A DNA stretch of 39,449 nt from Planctomycetia bacterium. Its GTDB lineage: Bacteria > Planctomycetota > UBA1135 > UBA2386. Numbering within the stretch: position 1 is the stretch's first letter; the number at the start of each line of letters is the position of its first letter. A program made the translations under genes and the position numbers. Below the pieces are notes generated by a model. It made no database searches and had not been told where the DNA came from. It saw only the letters and a program-made list of their open reading frames with translations. Shown here one piece after another: positions 31,213-39,449 of the stretch. The stretch lies in contig SXPK01000073.1 of NCBI GenBank assembly GCA_005776365.1, positions 1 to 39,449 of the forward strand. Reading direction: 5' to 3'.

Positions 31213-32562
31213 ATGAACATCCTGATCGTCGGCCTCGGCGAGGTCGGTTCGTATCTCGCGAAGGTGCTCTCCACCGAGGGACACTCGGTGACGGTGGTCG
31301 ACCCGGACCGTCATCGCCTCCGCCGCGTCGCGGATTTGCTCGACGTGCAAGCGGTACTCGGCGACGGCTCACGGCCCGACGTGCTCGACAAAGCCGAAGC
31401 GCACGCGGCCGACCTCGTGCTCGCCGTCTCGAACGACGACAAGGTCAACATGCTGACCTGCCTGTTCGGCAAGCGGCTCGGTGCGAAGAAGACCGTGTTG
31501 CGGCTGAAGGACACGACGGCATTCCGGCGCAGCAAGACCTTCTTTCGCAAGAACCTGCTCTACGACCTGCTGCTGTCGCTGGACGACCTCGCTGCCGAAG
31601 AAGTGGTCCGCAACGTGCGACTCAATCAGGCGGTCGGCGTCGACAACTTTGCCGAGGGCAAGGTCCAGATGCGGCGGTTCAAGATCGACGAGGACAGCCT
31701 TTTTGTCGGCGTCGCGGTCAAGGACCTGAAGATACCGAGCGGCGTGCTGATCACCGCAATCGACCGCAACCACGAAGTGATCGTTCCTGGCGGCAGCGAC
31801 GTGATCTCGGTCGGCGACGAAATCTTCGTGCTCGGTGAGCCCAAGGGCATCACGGCCTTCGAGAAGAAGACTGGGGCGAAGCAGAGCTTTTTGAAGAGTG
31901 TCGTCGTCTACGGCAGTTCAGGCGTCGCGGTCCAGGTCTGCCAGGCGATGCAGCGCCACCACGTCAACACGCGGGTGATCGTCGACGACCGCGAAGAAGC
32001 CGAGCGGATGTCGGAGATCCTGCAGGGAGTCGTCGTGCTGCACGCCGAGGCGACGGACCTAAACTTCCTGCAAGAGGAGCATGTCGGCGAGGCCGATGCG
32101 TTCCTTGGCATCGGCGAGCAGGACGAGCGCAACCTGATGTCGTGCCAGCTTGCGCGCAACCTCGGCATCGCGCGCACGGTCGCGCTGGTCCAGAAGCCAG
32201 ACTATGTGACGCTCTACGAGCGGCTGGGGATCGATGTCGCGGTGTCGCCGCGGCTCCTGTGCGCCAACCGCATCCTTGCGTTCGTACGCAGTCGCAGCAT
32301 CAGCAAGATCGCGACGATCGAGGAAGGCAAGGCCGAGGTGCTCGAGATCCAGGTGCAACCAGGCAGCAAGCTCGTAGGACGCAAGTTGCGCGAGGCGGGC
32401 TTTCCGCGCGGTTGCGTCGTTGGAGCGATCACGCGCGAAGAGGGCGAGGTGCTGATCCCGACCGGCGACGACGAAATCGAGCCGCACGACCAGATGGTGT
32501 TGTTCGTGCTCGCAAAGGTCGTCGACGAGGTGATGGACCTTGCCGGGATCGTGCGCGAGTAG
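31213..32562 (+). CDS. trkA: Trk potassium uptake regulator TrkA
   Basis: A 449-aa cytoplasmic ring-forming regulator of a Trk/Ktr K+ channel. There are two RCK-N/RCK-C units. The first Rossmann motif is GLGEVG (7-12) with the ribose-binding Asp30 in VVDPD, followed by RCK-C (about 145-215). The second Rossmann unit begins at VVVYGSSGVA (230-239), where the glycine motif is weaker, and ends with RCK-C (about 365-445, LEIQVQPGSKLVG...IPTGDDEIEPHDQMVLFV). The first unit should bind NAD(H). The TrkH/TrkG membrane subunit is not in this window. ATG 31213 starts the Rossmann fold; the longer open frame upstream is an antisense shadow. Confidence 0.9.
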   Translation: MNILIVGLGEVGSYLAKVLSTEGHSVTVVDPDRHRLRRVADLLDVQAVLGDGSRPDVLDKAEAHAADLVLAVSNDDKVNMLTCLFGKRLGAKKTVLRLKDTTAFRRSKTFFRKNLLYDLLLSLDDLAAEEVVRNVRLNQAVGVDNFAEGKVQMRRFKIDEDSLFVGVAVKDLKIPSGVLITAIDRNHEVIVPGGSDVISVGDEIFVLGEPKGITAFEKKTGAKQSFLKSVVVYGSSGVAVQVCQAMQRHHVNTRVIVDDREEAERMSEILQGVVVLHAEATDLNFLQEEHVGEADAFLGIGEQDERNLMSCQLARNLGIARTVALVQKPDYVTLYERLGIDVAVSPRLLCANRILAFVRSRSISKIATIEEGKAEVLEIQVQPGSKLVGRKLREAGFPRGCVVGAITREEGEVLIPTGDDEIEPHDQMVLFVLAKVVDEVMDLAGIVRE

Positions 32563-32579
32563 TCGCTCGCGGACCGCGA

Positions 32580-33278
32580 CTACTTGCCGGTGCTTGGTTG
32601 CGCCGGCTTTTGGACAGTGATGTTGTCCGGCCGGAACTTCGTCTCGTAGTCGGTCGGGTGCACTTCGGGCACCGCCAGCATCTCGCGAATGCGATCGAAA
32701 CCGGAAAACACGTAGTAATCGCCCGGGTTCGACGTGCCCTGAAGGCGCGCGCGCCCGGAAACGAGGCCGACGAACAGCATGTTGCCGTCGTCGACGACGA
32801 AGAGCGCAGCCCCCGCTGGCAATTCGCAGCCCGGATCGCGCAGCACGTCGCCCTGCACGCCTGAAACCGCGGCCAAGCCGACGTCGACGGTCATGAGGTT
32901 GGTGCCGTCGGGGGTCCACATCGCCAGGATTTCATCGTCTCGCGTCACGTTGCGGTCGAGCACGCGCACGCTCTGCGTCTTGAGGTCGATGTCCGCTCGG
33001 CAGAATCCAGCGCTGGAGGGGCGCAAGACCCCGTCCTCGATCATCGGCGTCGGGCCCAAGAAGTAGTGGACGCGGCAAGGTCCGTCTTGTGCGGTGCGGC
33101 CGAGAGTGAGGATGCCGAATTCAGTCGTGGCGCCAAACTCGACGCCGCCGGTCGTCTCGACCAACGCGACAGGCTTGGTTCGGTCGATCGTGTCGTATCC
33201 CGAGAAGAGCCATCCGCTGCATGAGCTCAGCAACAAGGCGGCGGCAATCGTGTGGATGCGGGCACAGGTGGGGTTCAC
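32580..33278 (-). CDS. Predicted lipoprotein of unknown function
   Basis: A 232-aa protein. It begins MNPTCARIHTIAAALLLSSC, a signal sequence with lipobox LSSC, so Cys20 would be lipid-modified and the protein attached to a membrane outside the cytoplasm. The rest is beta-rich, with segments such as FGATTEFGILTLGR, EILAMWTPDGTNLMTVDVG, CELPAGAALFVVDDGNMLFVGLVSG and NPGDYYVFSGFDRIREML. I do not recognise a family. It converges on trkA (17 nt) and follows the PNP-like gene (86 nt) in the same direction. Its role is unknown. Confidence 0.65.
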   Translation of the reverse strand: MNPTCARIHTIAAALLLSSCSGWLFSGYDTIDRTKPVALVETTGGVEFGATTEFGILTLGRTAQDGPCRVHYFLGPTPMIEDGVLRPSSAGFCRADIDLKTQSVRVLDRNVTRDDEILAMWTPDGTNLMTVDVGLAAVSGVQGDVLRDPGCELPAGAALFVVDDGNMLFVGLVSGRARLQGTSNPGDYYVFSGFDRIREMLAVPEVHPTDYETKFRPDNITVQKPAQPSTGK

Positions 33279-33364
33279 AGGTTCTCCAAGGACGGTCGCG
33301 ATTGCCCGCGCAGCAGCACTTCGGGTCGAAGCAGGTTAGCGCGGATCCCGTGTCGGGGCGAAGG

Positions 33365-34198
33365 TCAGTCGAGCAGCTTCTGGCCTTCGGCCACGACGCC
33401 GACCAGCACCGAGGCGATCCGCGGCGCTGCGAGTTCTGCGGCCTCGATCATCGCTTCGATCGACGCTTCGGCGGGCGGTCGCTGCGGCAAGGCATGCTGC
33501 GTGACGCCGACCAAGGCGAGGACCTGGAAGCCAGCATGAACTGCAGAGATGACTTCGGGCACCATCGACATGCCGACGAGGTCGGCGCCGATCTGACGCA
33601 AGAAGCGGTATTCGGCGCGGGTGGGCATCGACGGTCCTGGCACCGCTGCGAGCACGCCCGGAAGGCACGGCACTCCGGCGCGCATCGCGACATCGCGAGC
33701 GACGGCGAGCCAGCGTGGCGAATACGCCTCGCTCATGTCCGGGAAGGTCGGTCCCCAATGCTCGTCGCTCTTGCTGCGCAGCGGTTGGGCGCCGGTCAGG
33801 TTGATGTGGTCCTCGATCAAGGCGATCGAGCCCGGCTCGATCTGCGGCGACAGACTCGCCGCGCCGGCCGTGACGATGAGAGTCTCGCAACCGAGTGCGC
33901 GCAGCAGTCGCACGAGCAACGTGACCTCGACTCCGGTCTCCAGCGTCATGATCGGCGCGTCAGCGACCGCGACCGGCGCGCCTTCGAGCAGGCCGAGCAA
34001 CAACGGCGAAGCGAGGCCTACGCCAGGCGGCAGATCTTCGGCGTGGACCGAGACCTTTTCTCGCAGTTGGCCTGCGATCGACGCGTGGCCGCTGCCCAGG
34101 AGCAGCGCCATGCGCGGGCGATGCGGACAACGCTCGAGGATCTTCTGCGCCGCTTCGCGCAAGCGGGACGTCTTGCCGCCGGGTGCTGGTCCGACCAT
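33365..34198 (-). CDS. PNP-fold protein with altered catalytic residues
   Basis: A 277-aa protein of the trimeric purine nucleoside phosphorylase type. Family features are LLLGSGHAS (32-40, phosphate loop), VPGPSMPTRAEYRFLRQIGADLVGMSMVPEV and VISAVHAGFQVLAL. However, key positions differ from active PNPs. The RxHxYEG stretch is replaced by ADAPIMTLETG (79-89), NAAGG by TAGAASL (110-116), FET by MPT (191-193, losing the purine-contacting Glu) and TN by TQ (233-234). Normal enzymes cleave inosine or guanosine with phosphate. This one may bind a different nucleoside or be non-catalytic. It lies 57 nt after the YggU-family gene in the same direction. Confidence 0.65.
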   Translation of the reverse strand: MVGPAPGGKTSRLREAAQKILERCPHRPRMALLLGSGHASIAGQLREKVSVHAEDLPPGVGLASPLLLGLLEGAPVAVADAPIMTLETGVEVTLLVRLLRALGCETLIVTAGAASLSPQIEPGSIALIEDHINLTGAQPLRSKSDEHWGPTFPDMSEAYSPRWLAVARDVAMRAGVPCLPGVLAAVPGPSMPTRAEYRFLRQIGADLVGMSMVPEVISAVHAGFQVLALVGVTQHALPQRPPAEASIEAMIEAAELAAPRIASVLVGVVAEGQKLLD

Positions 34199-34255
34199 GC
34201 ATGAACCGTAGCGGAGCGGGCTCTTGCGTCCCAGGAACAGGTGCGTGACTTCGCG

Positions 34256-34558
34256 TCAGCGGCCAATCGCCGCATGAATTCTTGCCCGCGCTTCGTCCAC
34301 ATCGAGACCGAGCACGGTCACCGACTTATTGGGCGCGGAATGACCGGCGACGACCGCGATGTCGCGGCGGTTGACGAGAAACGCAGTTGCCAGGATCTCG
34401 CAGATCCGGTCGTTGGCCTTCCCGTCCTCTGGCGGTGCCGCGACGCACACCTTCAGTGCATCGCCGAGGATCCCTGCGATGCGGTCCCGACTGCTGCCAG
34501 GAACTGCCTTGATGGCGATCCGCACGCCGCCGTCGGTCGGAAGGATCCGCAGGCTCAC
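34256..34558 (-). CDS. YggU/DUF167-family protein
   Basis: A 100-aa protein. VRIAIKAVPGSSRDRIAG near the start and LKVCVAAPPEDGKANDRICEILA in the middle are the DUF167 signature, followed by VVAGHSAPNKSVTVLG. The structure of this family is a small alpha/beta fold; its function is not established. The start GTG 34558 overlaps the stop of the kinase gene by 4 nt (GTGA), so its translation probably depends on the kinase mRNA. Upstream in-frame sequence is out-of-frame kinase sequence and is not used. Confidence 0.85.
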   Translation of the reverse strand: MSLRILPTDGGVRIAIKAVPGSSRDRIAGILGDALKVCVAAPPEDGKANDRICEILATAFLVNRRDIAVVAGHSAPNKSVTVLGLDVDEARARIHAAIGR

Positions 34559-37143
34559 GGCATCCCGGTCACGCAGAAACTGTGTGCGTGCTCGGCAAGC
34601 AGTCGGTCGACGTGGTTGGCGGCGGCGAGATTGCGGCGTTCGGACAACGCGCGTAGACCCGCAGCCAGCATCCGACTGGCCAGCGCCTCGTCGCGGACGC
34701 CTTGGGCCCAAGGCGCATCAGCGGGCAGTTGGCCGAGCAGCACGTCGAAGACGGTCACCCCCAAGGCATAGCCGCTGGCTCCGGTGCCCGATTGGTCGTC
34801 GCCCGATTTGAGGCTGCGCAAGAACGCGGACGCCGCTCGTTGATGTGCGAGGATCGCTGCAAACGCGAGGGTCGCGGCACGACCGCCTGCTGCGGTGGCC
34901 GGTTCGGGCGCCTTCGCAAGCAAGGCCTCCCATTGCTCGAGCGAGACGTCGGCGAGCGCGACAACGGTCTCCTTCAACGGCTTCTTCGTCGTGTCGGCGA
35001 ACACCAGTTGGCCTTCGGCAACGCGCCACCCGGTCCAGGTCAGGGGCGTTTCCGAGCCGGGGAGGGCGAACTGGATGCTGCCCTGGGGCAAGGATTGTCG
35101 CAACCCATCGAGGTAGGCGGCGGCCCGTTGCAGCGACTCCGCGAAGCCAGCAGCGCGCACGCCCATCGGCGAGTCCTTGGCCGACGCAGCCAGTTGCAGC
35201 AACGATTGTGCAGCCGATGCGAAATCGAGGCGCGCCATCGCTTCGCCGACGCCGCCTGGTTGATGGAGCAGCGTGGCGTAGGACCGCCACTTCGCCGTCG
35301 TCGCATCGTGTTCGAGCGTGTCGGCGTCCAATAGCGCCGCGGACTTCGCGGCCTGCAGCGCGGCGCGACCACTCACGATCGCATCGGGCCAGCCCGTTGC
35401 GTCCACGACCGCGCCGAGCGATCGCGCTGCGTTGCGCAGCGCAGTTGGGTCGCCGATCTTGCGCGCATCGTCGACCTGCGACCGCAGGGTTGCGATGTGA
35501 GCCGTGGCCGCTGCCAATATCTGCTCTCGCAGTCGTGCGAGTCCTTCGTCGAAGGCCGCGATGTCGGCGGCCGGCGTTGGCTTGGCCGCTTCGATCAGCG
35601 CCAGTGCGCGCGGCATGTCAGCGCTTGCTTGCGCGGTTGCGACTTCGGCCGCGATCGCGGCGATCGCGGCTGCGGCCTTGTTGCGCGCTGCTTCTGCGTT
35701 GGCGAGTTGCAGCGCGAGTGCAGCGCGCGTCGAGGCTGCAAGTTCGCTCGCTTCGGCGGCGGCACTCGTGCCCTTGTGCGCCGCGGCGATGCCATCGAGC
35801 GTGCTCGCGAATGCCTCGCCCGTCCCGGCCTCCAGGCGAGCGCGCAGCAGTGCGATCGTCCCGCGGTGCTCGCGCGCCGCGGCTTCGAGTTCTTTGTTGG
35901 CAGCGGCGAGGCGCGCGGCTTCGGGGTTGTCGATGTATTCGGTCTTCTCGATGACGTCCTTTGGCTTGGTGACCGCCCAGTAGATCGCGCCCGACGCGAG
36001 CAAAGCACCGGCGGCTGCAAGGCCGATCCACAGGCCCTTCTTGGCTGGCGGCTGCAGCAGCGCATGCGCCGCTTCGAGCAGGTCGTTCGCGCTCTGGTAG
36101 CGATCGCCCGGCTCCTTCTGCATCAGCTTCTGGATGATCGCTGAAACCTCGGGCGGGACGGCTGAGTCGGCCTTGTGCGCAGGCTCCGCGTCCTCTTTCA
36201 CCTGCGCCCGCAGGATGTCCTTGACCGTCTGTCCCTTGAACGGCGTTTTGCCGGTGACGAGCCGATAGAACGTGCACCCGAGCGCATACAAGTCGGTGCG
36301 GTGGTCGAGCGGCTTGCGCAGCACCTGTTCGGGTGCCATGAAGTGCGGAGTGCCCGCGACCTGCTCCTCGCCGGTGTCCTCGGTGAACGCGAGCCCGAGG
36401 TCTGCGATCTTCACGTTGCCGTGTTGGTCGAGCATCAAGTTGTCGGGCTTGATGTCGCGATGGACGATGCGCAAGGACTCGGCGTAGGCGAGGCCGGATG
36501 CTGCGTCAGCGATGACCTGCAAGGCGCGCTCGACCGGCATCTTGCCGTTCTTCTTGAGCCACGCTTCGAGGGAGCCGTGATGCATCAGCTCCATCGCGTA
36601 GTAGTAGGTGCCGCCGTCTTGTTCGACGTCGAATACGTGGACGACGTTGGGGTGCGAGAGCTTGGCTGCGGCGCGTGCCTCGGCGACAAACTTGGCGACG
36701 AAGGCCGGGTCCGACGTGCGCCTCGTGTCGAGCACCTTGAGCGCGACTTGCCGCTTCAGGCTCGTTTGTTCGGCGAGGTAGACCTTGCCCATGCCGCCAC
36801 GACCCAGTTCACCCAGGATCTGGAAACCGCGGATCGACAGTCCGCGTGACGGCGCGATCGCGCGCAGGCCGTAGACGATGCGGGAGGCGCCGAGCTCGAT
36901 GGTGTCGCCATCATGAAGCGGAGCTGCTTCGACCTCGGCGCCGTTCACGCGCAGGCCAGGGGCCAGCGCCTTGATGCCAAATCCCTGGTCGCGCAGCGCC
37001 TTGACGACTGCATGTTGCTCCGCGATGCCGGGCTCCGACAAACGCAAGGCGCAACCCGAGCCGCTGCCGATGGTGGTGGGTTGGTTGCGGTCGAGTTCGA
37101 CCGACATGCCCGACATGGGGCCGGAATCGACAAAGAGGCGCAA
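34555..37143 (-). CDS. FHA-domain Ser/Thr protein kinase with membrane anchor and long outer helical region
   Basis: An 862-aa transmembrane kinase. Residues 1-95 form an FHA-like domain (TIGSGSGCALRLSEPGIAEQHAVV, then VNGAEVE and GDTIELG). The kinase spans about 105-362: glycine loop LGRGGMGKVYLA (113-124), Lys136 in VALK, catalytic Asp230 in HRDIKPDN, DLG in place of DFG (248-250), GTPHFMAPE, and DLYALGC. One membrane helix follows (370-391, WIGLAAAGALLASGAIYWAV). The outer 470 residues are Ala-rich helices, coiled-coil-prone to about 600. FHA-like phosphopeptide binding suggests self-recognition. The start is a TTG at 37143, required to include the first FHA strand; an in-frame ATG lies 9 codons downstream. 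Partner substrates unknown. Followed by a YggU gene at a GTGA overlap. Confidence 0.85.
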   Translation of the reverse strand: MRLFVDSGPMSGMSVELDRNQPTTIGSGSGCALRLSEPGIAEQHAVVKALRDQGFGIKALAPGLRVNGAEVEAAPLHDGDTIELGASRIVYGLRAIAPSRGLSIRGFQILGELGRGGMGKVYLAEQTSLKRQVALKVLDTRRTSDPAFVAKFVAEARAAAKLSHPNVVHVFDVEQDGGTYYYAMELMHHGSLEAWLKKNGKMPVERALQVIADAASGLAYAESLRIVHRDIKPDNLMLDQHGNVKIADLGLAFTEDTGEEQVAGTPHFMAPEQVLRKPLDHRTDLYALGCTFYRLVTGKTPFKGQTVKDILRAQVKEDAEPAHKADSAVPPEVSAIIQKLMQKEPGDRYQSANDLLEAAHALLQPPAKKGLWIGLAAAGALLASGAIYWAVTKPKDVIEKTEYIDNPEAARLAAANKELEAAAREHRGTIALLRARLEAGTGEAFASTLDGIAAAHKGTSAAAEASELAASTRAALALQLANAEAARNKAAAAIAAIAAEVATAQASADMPRALALIEAAKPTPAADIAAFDEGLARLREQILAAATAHIATLRSQVDDARKIGDPTALRNAARSLGAVVDATGWPDAIVSGRAALQAAKSAALLDADTLEHDATTAKWRSYATLLHQPGGVGEAMARLDFASAAQSLLQLAASAKDSPMGVRAAGFAESLQRAAAYLDGLRQSLPQGSIQFALPGSETPLTWTGWRVAEGQLVFADTTKKPLKETVVALADVSLEQWEALLAKAPEPATAAGGRAATLAFAAILAHQRAASAFLRSLKSGDDQSGTGASGYALGVTVFDVLLGQLPADAPWAQGVRDEALASRMLAAGLRALSERRNLAAANHVDRLLAEHAHSFCVTGMP

Positions 37144-37227
37144 TTGCTGCGAAGTCTCGAGGGCACCGGAGTATGGCGCGCACCGACGCGCTGCGGAAGC
37201 GACGATTGGCTTCGGGCCGACGTTCGC

Positions 37228-38658
37228 TCAGGCTGTGGTCACGCGGACTTCGACGCAGCGGCGCGTATTCAGCATCAGCCGCGCTGGTTCGGCGATGTCG
37301 GCGCCTGGGACCCAGAGGATCCGGTCGTTGGCATCGACCAGCAGTGGGAGGCGGTCGCGATCGAAGCGCGGCACGTGGCGGGCCAATAGGAATCGGCGAA
37401 GTTCCTGTTCGGCGCGGGCGCCAAGCGGCTGGATCCGATCGCCGGGTCGGCGAGCGCGAATGCGCCAAGGCAGCGGCGCATTGCGCGGGTCGATCAGCGC
37501 GCGGAAGGGACCGGCTTCGCTCGGGCTCGGCGATAGCGGTGGCAGCGGATGCTCGATCGCCTGCACGTGCCACTCCGTGGCGCCAAACCGTTGCCGGCCC
37601 AGGTCCCACTGCAGCAGCGCTCCATCGCCAACGGGGGGAGCGCCAAGGCGATCGGGATCGACCAATAGCAGCCCCTTGCGCGTGCGCTCGACGAGCAAAC
37701 CGCCGCGCCCGCACAGGCGAGTGCCATCGGGCTTGTCGAGCAGCACGAGCGCGCGCTCGATCCAACGCTGCAACGGCGCTTCGCCCCGTGCATGCAAGTC
37801 AGCATGAGCGATGCGCAGCGCTTCGCCAACGAAGGTCAAGTCGTCTTTCCCGACGCCGCGCAGATCGAGATGCAGGCAGTGCGAAGAACGCCGGATCGAA
37901 CGCTCGGCCAAGACGCGACGCGCTTGCGCGTCGAGGATCTCGGTTGCAGCGCGCGCCGTCGTCGCGACCGTCATCAGCGCGACATCGAGGCCGACACCCA
38001 GTTCCTTCTGCAACCGCGGGATCGTCTCCATCCGCAGGCGGTTCCTGGTGTAGCTGACGTCGGCGTTGGTGGAATCCTGGTAGACCGGAATGCCGACCCG
38101 AGCCAAGAGGCCGCGCAGTGTGTTGCGGCGGACCTTCAGGAAGGGCCGGACGAGCAGGCAGCGAGAAGCTTCTCCGCACAACCATCGCGCCTCGGGGATC
38201 CCCGCGAGCCCGCGCGGGCCAGTGCCGCGCAGCAACCGGAACAGCACGGTTTCCAAGTTGTCATCGGCATGGTGGCCGGTGACGACCGCACCGGCGCCGA
38301 TCGCACGGGCGATGTCGGAAATCGCCGCGTAGCGGGCCTGCCGCATGCGGTCTTCGCTCGGACGGTCGCCGAGCGATTCGAGACGACGCAAGTGGAAGGG
38401 GACTTCGAGTCGCTCCGCCAGTGCGCGAACGTGCTCGACGTTCTCGGCGCTGTCCGCGCGCACCCCGTGATCGACGTGGCAGAAGGCCAACGGACCAGTC
38501 AGTCGGTCCTCGGCCCGCAATCGCTCCAGGACGTAGGCCAGCGCGGTGCTGTCGGCGCCACCGGAGATGGCGGCGAGCAGCGGGCGTCCACCGACGAGGT
38601 TTTCGTAGCGGACTAGGCAACGCGAGGTCGCGTCGAGGAGGCGGCGCAGACTGTCCAT
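37228..38658 (-). CDS. tilS: tRNA(Ile)-lysidine synthase
   Basis: A 476-aa PP-loop ATPase that converts C34 of the CAU-anticodon tRNA-Ile to lysidine, so that it reads AUA. The PP-loop is ISGGADST (31-38). CHVDHGVRADS, VVTGHHADDNLETVLFRLLRG and YQDSTNADVSYTRNRLR are N-domain marks. The substrate-binding C-terminal domain has WRIRARRPGDRIQPLG and ELRRFLLARHVPRFDRDRLPLLVD..ILWVPG. Length is typical for the two-domain form. It is the first gene of a leftward set with the kinase (84 nt away) and is divergent from the GAPDH gene. Confidence 0.95.
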   Translation of the reverse strand: MDSLRRLLDATSRCLVRYENLVGGRPLLAAISGGADSTALAYVLERLRAEDRLTGPLAFCHVDHGVRADSAENVEHVRALAERLEVPFHLRRLESLGDRPSEDRMRQARYAAISDIARAIGAGAVVTGHHADDNLETVLFRLLRGTGPRGLAGIPEARWLCGEASRCLLVRPFLKVRRNTLRGLLARVGIPVYQDSTNADVSYTRNRLRMETIPRLQKELGVGLDVALMTVATTARAATEILDAQARRVLAERSIRRSSHCLHLDLRGVGKDDLTFVGEALRIAHADLHARGEAPLQRWIERALVLLDKPDGTRLCGRGGLLVERTRKGLLLVDPDRLGAPPVGDGALLQWDLGRQRFGATEWHVQAIEHPLPPLSPSPSEAGPFRALIDPRNAPLPWRIRARRPGDRIQPLGARAEQELRRFLLARHVPRFDRDRLPLLVDANDRILWVPGADIAEPARLMLNTRRCVEVRVTTA

Positions 38659-38686
38659 TGGGGAGAGGGGGGTGTTTCGCTATGCT
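38658..38686 (+). promoter_or_regulatory. Putative promoter of the GAPDH gene
   Basis: TTGGGG (38658-38663), a 17-nt spacer and TATGCT (38681-38686) lie 42 nt before the ATG. The -10 is identical to that of the rpsB promoter. A Shine-Dalgarno AGAGGA (38714-38719) follows 9 nt before the start codon. Confidence 0.5.
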
Positions 38687-38722
38687 GCCGCGCCTTTTAC
38701 GCGCAGCAACAACAGAGGATAG

Positions 38723-39449
<727 letters not shown>

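Noticed and set aside
32567-32579. TCGCGG/CCGCGA palindrome between trkA and the lipoprotein gene
   Set aside because: It is too short, with almost no loop, to be a convincing terminator in GC-rich DNA.

Overview
The window is a G+C-rich, gene-dense stretch of a bacterial chromosome. It holds about 34 protein genes and one tRNA, with no insertion sequences, CRISPR arrays or phage genes that I can see. The best guess for the organism is a member of the Planctomycetota. The reasons are two large secreted paralogues ending in a GAFLGDFNLSNGI-type tail (a type I associate from memory with uncharacterised secreted proteins of that phylum), a membrane-anchored FHA-kinase, a lipid A gene (so a two-membrane envelope) and a bacterial GlnRS. 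The taxonomic call is inference.

Layout. 1-6450: the 5' end of glnS, a CcoG/NapH-like iron-sulfur membrane protein, two tandem 531-aa secreted paralogues and a GGDEF protein with a degenerate receiver. 6578-9810: the classical translation block rpsB-tsf-pyrH-frr, behind a recognisable promoter, with an unusually long Gly/Arg-rich tail on S2. 9976-12641: tRNA-Lys(UUU), a Trm112-like mini-protein without its zinc cysteines and a PpiD-like membrane-anchored chaperone. 12723-16176: a surface-glycan set (two methyltransferases and a dolichyl-phosphate-mannose-synthase-like glycosyltransferase), divergent from a secreted SGNH-like hydrolase. 16240-20246: ribH-nusB-ftsY and an O-antigen-ligase/TPR membrane protein joined to ftsY by an ATGA overlap. 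20383-22524: a small membrane protein, signal peptidase I and an SDR protein.

22537-31180: a long leftward gene run. Its upstream part (pabA/trpG-like amidotransferase, ABC ATPase, ABC permease, lpxB, ubiD) is packed by 4-nt stop/start overlaps or 1-nt spacing. It is followed by a rhodanese, a lipoprotein with prenyltransferase/squalene-oxidase-type repeats and a fumarylacetoacetate-hydrolase-family enzyme. 31213-39449: trkA, then a leftward set (tilS, FHA-kinase, a YggU-family gene, a purine-nucleoside-phosphorylase-like protein that has lost the family's catalytic residues, and a lipoprotein), and finally the start of the GAPDH gene, which runs off the right edge.

Most of the content is housekeeping: translation, protein export, envelope, cofactors and central metabolism. 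The most noteworthy items are the degenerate PNP-like protein, the gapless tandem secreted paralogues, the overlap-coupled mixed-function operon, the S2 tail, the pseudo-receiver on the GGDEF protein, and -10-like hexamers lying 6-13 nt before several start codons that lack a Shine-Dalgarno sequence. I did not find a convincing new defence or mobile system.
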